This document shows, one piece after another, positions 60,601 to 64,000 of a stretch of 64,000 nt of DNA. The position numbers were made by a program, and so were the translations under genes. The stretch is from the NCBI RefSeq assembly GCF_022430525.1, contig NZ_CP092519.1, positions 310,001 through 374,000 of the forward strand, read 5' to 3'. The first letter of the stretch is position 1; each line of letters starts with the position of its first letter. This stretch comes from Cetobacterium somerae (GTDB taxonomy: Bacteria; Fusobacteriota; Fusobacteriia; Fusobacteriales; Fusobacteriaceae). The notes beneath the pieces were generated by a model, which made no database searches, was not told the origin of the DNA, and worked only from the letters and a program-made list of their open reading frames with translations.

Positions 60601-63540
60601 GTAACAGTACCAGCAGGAAAAACAGTGACGATAACATACACAGTAACAGTACCAAGCGCGTATCCAAATGAGACAATAGTAAACTCAGTAAATAATGGAG
60701 AAGAAGTAGTGATAGAGTATGATGATCCAAATGTATCAGTAGTGAAGACATCAGATAAAACAGGTCAAGTAGTTCAAGCAGGAGAAGTAATAGGTTATAC
60801 ATTAAAACTAACAAATACAACGAAAGTAGATGCAAAGAACTATGTAGTAAAAGATACGCTGTTAAGTAATCCATTGTTAACAAAACCAACAGATGTATTA
60901 GTAGAAGGAGGAACGTTAACAGGAGATATATTTGATGGTGCAGGAGGAAGTGTAACAGTACCAGCAGGAAAAACAGTGACGATAACATACACAGTAACAG
61001 TACCAAGCGCGTATCCAAATGAGACAATAGTAAACTCAGTAAATAATGGAGAAGAAGTAGTGATAGAGTATGATGATCCAAATGTATCAGTAGTGAAGAC
61101 ATCAGATAAAACAGGTCAAGTAGTTCAAGCAGGAGAAGTAATAGGTTATACATTAAAACTAACAAATACAACGAAAGTAGATGCAAAGAACTATGTAGTA
61201 AAAGATACGCTGTTAAGTAATCCATTGTTAACAAAACCAACAGATGTATTAGTAGAAGGAGGAACGTTAACAGGAGATATATTTGATGGTACAGGAGGAA
61301 GTGTAACAGTACCAGCAGGAAAAACAGTGACGATAACATACACAGTAACAGTACCAAGTGCGTATCCAAATGAGACAATAGTAAACTCAGTAAATAATGG
61401 AGAAGAAGTAGTAATAGAGTATGATGATCCAAGTGTATCAGTAGTGAAGACATCAGATAAAACAGGTCAAGTAGTTCAAGCAGGAGAAGTAATAGGTTAT
61501 ACATTAAAACTAACAAATGCAACGAAAGTAGATGCAACGAACTATGTAGTAAAAGATACGCTGTTAAGTAATCCGTTGTTAACAAAACCAACAGATGTAT
61601 TAGTAGAAGGAGGAACGTTAACAGGAGATATATTTGATGGTACAGGAGGAAGTGTAACAGTACCAGCAGAAAAAACAGTGACGATAACATACACAGTAAC
61701 AGTACCAAGCGCGTATCCAAATGAGACAATAGTAAACTCAGCAAACGAGGGAGAGAATATAATAATAGAAGTAGATAAACCAAATGTTAGATTAAGACAT
61801 GATGTATTTGCATATGAGGAGAAATTTGATGATTCAGACGAACTTATAAATCAAGACGAAGGGATAGTGACAGATTTTGAAAATATCGAAAATAAGAATA
61901 GCAACCCACCAGTTATACTTCCAGGTAATAAAGCAATCCATTTTATTAGTTTAATTAATCCTTCTAAGGTAGATTTGAAAGGTAAGTCAGATATAAATCA
62001 TCAATTAGATGGAAAACAATTAAAAGATGATGAAGGAAATCCCATTTTTAATGAACACAAGTTCCAAGGAATTGTATTGACAAATCTAGATACAAATGAA
62101 AAGATTTTTTACAGTGAAAAAGAATTAAGTGGAGGACAGACAAAAGCTAAGAATGCAAGAATGTTACCAGAAGCTAATGAACTAAAAATAACACCAAAAA
62201 CTAGTAGTTTTACATTTGAAGAAAAAATTCCTTTGAGAACAGCAATTTCTTTTGTGTTCTCTTCAACTGTTAATCCAGAAGGAACATTCAATAAAAATAC
62301 GAGAATAAGTTCATATGCATTTTTACCATTTGATTCAGAACAAAATACTAGTGAGGGAGAACTAAGAAAAGCTGTAATTGTAATAGGTCGAAGAGAAGCT
62401 GATTTAGTATTAAGTAAAAGTGTAGAAATAGAAGAAGCTTCAATAGGTAAATTTGTTCCCTATACAATAGAAATCAAAAATATGGGTAAAGATTCTGTAG
62501 ATAATATTATTATATCAGATAAACTTCCACCAGGATTTACATATGTAGAAGGTTCTGCTGTACAAGAACTAAAAGATGGATACGCACAGAAAAAACTTCA
62601 AGTAATAGGAACAAAAGAGATAGAGATTGGACCTATTTCTCAGATAAAATCTGGAGAAACGATAGTAATAAAATATTTACTAAAGGTTGGAGTTGGTGTA
62701 AAACCAGGAACATATAAAAATATAGCTGTTGTAAAAAATGAAAACAAAGAAAATATTTCGAATACAGATTCTGTTGATATTGATATAGTAGCAGATCCAA
62801 TATTTGAGCATACAACAGTTATAGGAAAAGTTTTCCATGACAGAGACGAAGATGGAATTCAAGATTATGCTAATGCAAGAAAAGCTCATATAACAGTTAA
62901 TATTCCAAAAGAGTATTATGTAAAAAATACAACAACAGTTTCTAAAGAGGGAAAAATATACTCTTTTGCTGATAATTATGAAACAATAATAATAAGAAAT
63001 ATTAAGGGAAGAGTGTCGGAATTAGAACCAGCAACAAATAATATGGTTGTTATAAGAAAAGAGTTAATAAAACCTGTAATGGCAAATGTGAGAGTTCAAA
63101 CATTTGGAGGAACTGATATAACTCAACAAGGAAATGGTGAAGTTATAACAAATCATACTGGAGATAAAATAAAAGGAATGACCAATCAAGATATAGTAAT
63201 AACTCAAAGAGTAATAAAGAATAAAGATAATAAAATAATACTTGAAGTCTTTGTATTAAATAACGGAATACAAGAGGAGGGATTACCAGGAGTAAGATTA
63301 GCAACTCCAGAAGGAATAGTTGTAGAAACAGATAGATTTGGTAGATATCATGTTCCTCCTGTACCAGAGACTTTAGGAAAGAACTATATCATAAAGGTAG
63401 ATCCAACTACTTTACCAAAAGGAGCGGAATTTACAACTGAAAACCCAAGAGTTCGTCATTTAGGAAAAGTTATGATGAAGTTTAACTTTGGAGTGAAGTT
63501 ACCATCTTTAAAAAATCCAGAGAAAAAGGATAAAAAATAG
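51613..63540 (+). CDS. Giant surface protein with 24 near-identical DUF11-like repeats
   Basis: 3975 residues, signal sequence near 10-30. Residues 50-300 look like a propeller-type domain (GDFDKDGNMYVAGNNNVYKI). Residues 310-465 form a first DUF11-like domain (GDEIKYKLVIKNSGNYPL), and 469-589 a diverged repeat. Residues 590-3397 are 24 tandem copies of 117 residues, each with KTSDKTGQVVQAGEVIGYTL at its start and ETIVNSVNNGEEVVIEYDD at its end. Then come a spacer, another DUF11-like domain (VPYTIEIKNMGKDSVDNIIISDKL), an SdrD-B-like stretch (VIGKVFHDRDEDGIQD) and a final domain with DRFGRYHVPPVP and KVDPTTLPKGAEF. It should extend far from the cell as an adhesin or stalk. No LPXTG or barrel is present, so the upstream barrel is the likely anchor. 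GAGGGAGG precedes the ATG. Confidence 0.85.
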   Translation: MKLKYKNCIKSFILFTIFNILSLFTFAIPEGMKPNGSEEPIPPVMKKTRAITSSFDVNEGDGFIIQDIGSGNIIVNKKNLVNGNNSITPKTLNVGGNTNNAFGYNSKDNYIYGIQMVTNSGHNLIKIGKDSGTVGFSLGKITGISLNESIFIGDFDKDGNMYVAGNNNVYKITIASNGTANAANIGSRESSTFADWGYTEINGKERFYYILNNGTLKYYEKSGGGLTGPTQVTTGLSTDRGTVVAVFMAGTNMFYNPSGTNTIYKVDLTAITPTSLSFTSLENTTTSGDGARNYSKLIPNLAVGKEITNGVIDTNGDKIFSQGDEIKYKLVIKNSGNYPLGADDISKYIISDKVDLNKVESVATNVVAKKFPTLIGGIGTVVNVVPTTLTYDSTGKFELASELGKLPRLEIGERLEIEYTLKIKIYDFSGDTDRINNTVTGAIPNKQVTSDSQASVVILKPLVIATKISDKTGQVVQPGDEIEYTLTLTNTGKVPSNNYPVKDSLLTNEGLSKPTLTITGGTLTGDIFENSGGTITVPAQVGTSPGVVTITYKVIVPTDYAKPTIVNSLNSGQEIVINVEKPVVLSTKTSDKTGQVVQAGEVIGYTLKLTNTTKVDAKNYVVKDTLLSNPLLTKPTDVLVEGGTLTGDIFDGAGGSVTVPAGKTVTITYTVTVPSAYPNETIVNSVNNGEEVVIEYDDPNVSVVKTSDKTGQVVQAGEVIGYTLKLTNTTKVDAKNYVVKDTLLSNPLLTKPTDVLVEGGTLTGDIFDGAGGSVTVPAGKTVTITYTVTVPSAYPNETIVNSVNNGEEVVIEYDDPNVSVVKTSDKTGQVVQAGEVIGYTLKLTNTTKVDAKNYVVKDTLLSNPLLTKPTDVLVEGGTLTGDIFDGAGGSVTVPAGKTVTITYTVTVPSAYPNETIVNSVNNGEEVVIEYDDPNVSVVKTSDKTGQVVQAGEVIGYTLKLTNTTKVDAKNYVVKDTLLSNPLLTKPTDVLVEGGTLTGDIFDGAGGSVTVPAGKTVTITYTVTVPSAYPNETIVNSVNNGEEVVIEYDDPNVSVVKTSDKTGQVVQAGEVIGYTLKLTNTTKVDAKNYVVKDTLLSNPLLTKPTDVLVEGGTLTGDIFDGAGGSVTVPAGKTVTITYTVTVPSAYPNETIVNSVNNGEEVVIEYDDPNVSVVKTSDKTGQVVQAGEVIGYTLKLTNTTKVDAKNYVVKDTLLSNPLLTKPTDVLVEGGTLTGDIFDGAGGSVTVPAGKTVTITYTVTVPSAYPNETIVNSVNNGEEVVIEYDDPNVSVVKTSDKTGQVVQAGEVIGYTLKLTNTTKVDAKNYVVKDTLLSNPLLTKPTDVLVEGGTLTGDIFDGAGGSVTVPAGKTVTITYTVTVPSAYPNETIVNSVNNGEEVVIEYDDPNVSVVKTSDKTGQVVQAGEVIGYTLKLTNTTKVDAKNYVVKDTLLSNPLLTKPTDVLVEGGTLTGDIFDGAGGSVTVPAGKTVTITYTVTVPSAYPNETIVNSVNNGEEVVIEYDDPNVSVVKTSDKTGQVVQAGEVIGYTLKLTNTTKVDAKNYVVKDTLLSNPLLTKPTDVLVEGGTLTGDIFDGAGGSVTVPAGKTVTITYTVTVPSAYPNETIVNSVNNGEEVVIEYDDPNVSVVKTSDKTGQVVQAGEVIGYTLKLTNTTKVDAKNYVVKDTLLSNPLLTKPTDVLVEGGTLTGDIFDGAGGSVTVPAGKTVTITYTVTVPSAYPNETIVNSVNNGEEVVIEYDDPNVSVVKTSDKTGQVVQAGEVIGYTLKLTNTTKVDAKNYVVKDTLLSNPLLTKPTDVLVEGGTLTGDIFDGAGGSVTVPAGKTVTITYTVTVPSAYPNETIVNSVNNGEEVVIEYDDPNVSVVKTSDKTGQVVQAGEVIGYTLKLTNTTKVDAKNYVVKDTLLSNPLLTKPTDVLVEGGTLTGDIFDGAGGSVTVPAGKTVTITYTVTVPSAYPNETIVNSVNNGEEVVIEYDDPNVSVVKTSDKTGQVVQAGEVIGYTLKLTNTTKVDAKNYVVKDTLLSNPLLTKPTDVLVEGGTLTGDIFDGAGGSVTVPAGKTVTITYTVTVPSAYPNETIVNSVNNGEEVVIEYDDPNVSVVKTSDKTGQVVQAGEVIGYTLKLTNTTKVDAKNYVVKDTLLSNPLLTKPTDVLVEGGTLTGDIFDGAGGSVTVPAGKTVTITYTVTVPSAYPNETIVNSVNNGEEVVIEYDDPNVSVVKTSDKTGQVVQAGEVIGYTLKLTNTTKVDAKNYVVKDTLLSNPLLTKPTDVLVEGGTLTGDIFDGAGGSVTVPAGKTVTITYTVTVPSAYPNETIVNSVNNGEEVVIEYDDPNVSVVKTSDKTGQVVQAGEVIGYTLKLTNTTKVDAKNYVVKDTLLSNPLLTKPTDVLVEGGTLTGDIFDGAGGSVTVPAGKTVTITYTVTVPSAYPNETIVNSVNNGEEVVIEYDDPNVSVVKTSDKTGQVVQAGEVIGYTLKLTNTTKVDAKNYVVKDTLLSNPLLTKPTDVLVEGGTLTGDIFDGAGGSVTVPAGKTVTITYTVTVPSAYPNETIVNSVNNGEEVVIEYDDPNVSVVKTSDKTGQVVQAGEVIGYTLKLTNTTKVDAKNYVVKDTLLSNPLLTKPTDVLVEGGTLTGDIFDGTGGSVTVPAGKTVTITYTVTVPSAYPNETIVNSVNNGEEVVIEYDDPNVSVVKTSDKTGQVVQAGEVIGYTLKLTNTTKVDAKNYVVKDTLLSNPLLTKPTDVLVEGGTLTGDIFDGAGGSVTVPAGKTVTITYTVTVPSAYPNETIVNSVNNGEEVVIEYDDPNVSVVKTSDKTGQVVQAGEVIGYTLKLTNTTKVDAKNYVVKDTLLSNPLLTKPTDVLVEGGTLTGDIFDGAGGSVTVPAGKTVTITYTVTVPSAYPNETIVNSVNNGEEVVIEYDDPNVSVVKTSDKTGQVVQAGEVIGYTLKLTNTTKVDAKNYVVKDTLLSNPLLTKPTDVLVEGGTLTGDIFDGAGGSVTVPAGKTVTITYTVTVPSAYPNETIVNSVNNGEEVVIEYDDPNVSVVKTSDKTGQVVQAGEVIGYTLKLTNTTKVDAKNYVVKDTLLSNPLLTKPTDVLVEGGTLTGDIFDGAGGSVTVPAGKTVTITYTVTVPSAYPNETIVNSVNNGEEVVIEYDDPNVSVVKTSDKTGQVVQAGEVIGYTLKLTNTTKVDAKNYVVKDTLLSNPLLTKPTDVLVEGGTLTGDIFDGTGGSVTVPAGKTVTITYTVTVPSAYPNETIVNSVNNGEEVVIEYDDPSVSVVKTSDKTGQVVQAGEVIGYTLKLTNATKVDATNYVVKDTLLSNPLLTKPTDVLVEGGTLTGDIFDGTGGSVTVPAEKTVTITYTVTVPSAYPNETIVNSANEGENIIIEVDKPNVRLRHDVFAYEEKFDDSDELINQDEGIVTDFENIENKNSNPPVILPGNKAIHFISLINPSKVDLKGKSDINHQLDGKQLKDDEGNPIFNEHKFQGIVLTNLDTNEKIFYSEKELSGGQTKAKNARMLPEANELKITPKTSSFTFEEKIPLRTAISFVFSSTVNPEGTFNKNTRISSYAFLPFDSEQNTSEGELRKAVIVIGRREADLVLSKSVEIEEASIGKFVPYTIEIKNMGKDSVDNIIISDKLPPGFTYVEGSAVQELKDGYAQKKLQVIGTKEIEIGPISQIKSGETIVIKYLLKVGVGVKPGTYKNIAVVKNENKENISNTDSVDIDIVADPIFEHTTVIGKVFHDRDEDGIQDYANARKAHITVNIPKEYYVKNTTTVSKEGKIYSFADNYETIIIRNIKGRVSELEPATNNMVVIRKELIKPVMANVRVQTFGGTDITQQGNGEVITNHTGDKIKGMTNQDIVITQRVIKNKDNKIILEVFVLNNGIQEEGLPGVRLATPEGIVVETDRFGRYHVPPVPETLGKNYIIKVDPTTLPKGAEFTTENPRVRHLGKVMMKFNFGVKLPSLKNPEKKDKK
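53017..53379 (+). repeat. Diverged first unit of the DUF11-like repeat array
   Basis: 363 bases, four codons longer than the main unit, with the same frame landmarks (SDKTGQVVQPGDEIEYTL, GGTLTGDIF, then TIVNSLNSGQEIVI) but many differences at DNA level. It looks like an ancestral copy left outside the homogenised array. Confidence 0.8.
53380..61803 (+). repeat. 24 tandem 351-bp coding repeats
   Basis: Units start at 53380 and recur every 351 bases to the unit at 61453. The landmark is TCAGATAAAACAGGTCAAGT, with TCAGAC in several units. Interior copies are nearly identical at DNA level and differ at a few sites: GAT/GAC in the landmark, GTA/GTG before ATAGAG, and GGTGCA/GGTACA. The last two units (61102 and 61453) accumulate more changes, as expected at the edge of an array homogenised by recombination. 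The unit length is a multiple of three, so copy-number changes keep the frame. Confidence 0.95.
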
Positions 63541-63565
63541 AAAGTATTATATTTATACAAACACA

Positions 63566-63594
63566 TTGAAAAAGTAAGAGATCAATGATAGAAT
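63566..63594 (+). promoter_or_regulatory. Promoter of the 22-codon ORF
   Basis: TTGAAA (63566-63571) and TAGAAT (63589-63594) with a 17-base spacer. Confidence 0.55.
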
Positions 63595-63627
63595 GTAGTG
63601 ATTAGTAAAAATAGGAGGAGTTTTAAA

Positions 63628-63696
63628 TTGGAAGAAAAAATCACAATTACTATGCTAATTTTACTTACAATGATGTTTATGAGAAATGTAATTTAA
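63628..63696 (+). CDS. 22-residue hydrophobic small protein candidate
   Basis: A TTG start at 63628 stands 7-8 nt behind AGGAGGAG and reads MEEKITITMLILLTMMFMRN plus two residues (VI) before TAA. After a charged N-terminus (EEK), residues 5-17 are hydrophobic, long enough for a short membrane helix, then Arg. It has its own promoter 34 bases upstream and a strong terminator starting four bases after the stop, so the transcript is only about 130 bases long. This could be a small membrane protein, a type I toxin-like peptide, or a non-coding RNA with a chance ORF. No antisense RNA partner was recognised. The perfect spacing of ribosome-binding site and start favours translation. Confidence 0.45.
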   Translation: MEEKITITMLILLTMMFMRNVI

Positions 63697-63699
63697 AAT

Positions 63700-63730
63700 A
63701 AAAAGCCCCTTTTAAATAAGGGGCTTTTTA
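63700..63730. terminator. Bidirectional terminator at the end of the surface region
   Basis: AAAAAGCCCC and GGGGCTTTTT form a perfect 10-bp stem with a 10-base loop. It serves the small ORF on the plus strand and overlaps the stop codon of the chaperone-like gene on the minus strand. Confidence 0.9.
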
Positions 63731-64000
63731 TTTACATAAGCCAAAATATCCATATGAATATTAAATTTTAAATTATTGTATTTAGTAAGATTGATAGGAA
63801 GTGTTTCAATAGAAAGGACTCCACTATAAATATTTTTAATCTCTGTATTAGAAGAGGGTTTTAGAAAAATTTTAACCTCTTTTTTTTCATCAGGATTTAA
63901 TATAAAAACTTTTGGAAAAATTTTATAATTAATTTTTTCTTCATCTATATTAATAGAAACTTTGTATAATTTTTTTTCATTAGAATCATTAATTATTAAA
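63712..64000 (-). CDS. Chaperone-like protein, C-terminal part (gene continues beyond the right edge)
   Basis: An open minus-strand frame enters at 63999 and stops with TAA at 63714-63712, giving 95 visible residues. The pattern INDSNEKKLYKVSINI, then IFPKVFILNPDEKKEVKIFLKP and YSGVLSIETLPI, matches the N-terminal immunoglobulin domain of the chaperones at 35582 and 37033 (NPT...LKYQL, TLKPGRSGKFKVFV, GEYLVTVGVKEI). NIHMDILAYV corresponds to their KMDLAGYIGDL junction, but here the protein ends eight residues later, so the second domain is missing. It may be a one-domain chaperone of another pilus-type operon running leftward into this boundary. The start lies outside the window. Confidence 0.6.
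   Translation of the reverse strand, partial: LIINDSNEKKLYKVSINIDEEKINYKIFPKVFILNPDEKKEVKIFLKPSSNTEIKNIYSGVLSIETLPINLTKYNNLKFNIHMDILAYVNKKPLI

Noticed and set aside
53342-61783. 2813-codon open frame on the minus strand, rich in Leu, His and Ser
   Set aside because: It is the antisense shadow of the 351-bp repeat array. The repeat has no stop in this frame and its length is a multiple of three, so the frame stays open through all units. It has no ribosome-binding site and its composition is not that of a real protein.
53380-61803. Regularly spaced repeats as a CRISPR array
   Set aside because: The period is 351 bases with no variable spacers, it is fully coding, and no cas genes are nearby.
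1-64000. tRNA, rRNA, insertion sequences and prophage genes
   Set aside because: No cloverleaf, rRNA segment, transposase motif or terminal inverted repeat of an insertion sequence was recognised. This was by reading only; a tRNAscan or ISfinder search was not possible.

Overview
The window is AT-rich Gram-negative DNA, most likely from a member of the Fusobacteriota (Cetobacterium, Fusobacterium or Ilyobacter type). This is inferred from the strong AT bias and Ile/Lys/Asn/Glu-rich proteins. It also rests on consistently strong Shine-Dalgarno sites and on outer-membrane proteins (an autotransporter, an usher-like barrel and a large barrel) in an otherwise Firmicutes-like gene set. No rRNA, tRNA, CRISPR array, insertion sequence or phage gene was found. 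The genus is not proven from the sequence.

Left part (1-9.1 kb). A minus-strand pair, aminotransferase and iron-type alcohol dehydrogenase, is preceded by a promoter, a 22-codon leader peptide packed with Phe/Trp/Tyr codons and a terminator, which is the layout of a peptide attenuator. Two solute-binding proteins follow without transporter partners, then a LytTR response regulator with a membrane-less GHKL histidine kinase, and an autotransporter adhesin.

Regulator and polyamine region (9.1-24.6 kb). Four Mga/BglG-like regulators of about 464 residues lie on the minus strand, interrupted by a cold-shock protein and by a cyclic-di-GMP-I riboswitch in front of a MarR-like regulator. Next come an XRE-cupin regulator divergent from speD-speE, a CAP-domain protein, a DUF454 protein, LemA with a DUF2207 protein, a twin-sensor GGDEF-EAL protein and a small lipoprotein.

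Transport region (24.7-35.2 kb). It holds an EIIA-CBS fusion with an ArsB/NhaD-type permease, an NRAMP-like transporter, a Rep_3-like initiator protein divergent from a fructose-type PTS, a stand-alone EIIC whose ribosome-binding site lies inside a terminator, a GNAT enzyme, and a twin-sensor HD-GYP protein.

Surface region (35.2-64 kb). A second cyclic-di-GMP-I riboswitch with its own promoter and terminator precedes an apparent chaperone-usher type operon: chaperone, pilin-like subunit, attenuating terminator, second chaperone, usher-like barrel, two small exported proteins and a 2129-residue putative tip adhesin. A 1184-residue barrel and a 3975-residue giant follow; the giant carries 24 near-identical 351-bp repeats encoding DUF11-like domains. 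The window ends with a 22-codon hydrophobic ORF under its own promoter and with part of another chaperone-like gene.

The unifying idea is cyclic di-GMP control of adhesion. The window encodes one probable enzyme that makes and/or degrades the messenger, one HD-GYP phosphodiesterase that starts about 200 bp from the second riboswitch, and two riboswitches, one of them leading a pilus/adhesin operon. This link is inference; the riboswitches and domains themselves are read directly from the sequence.
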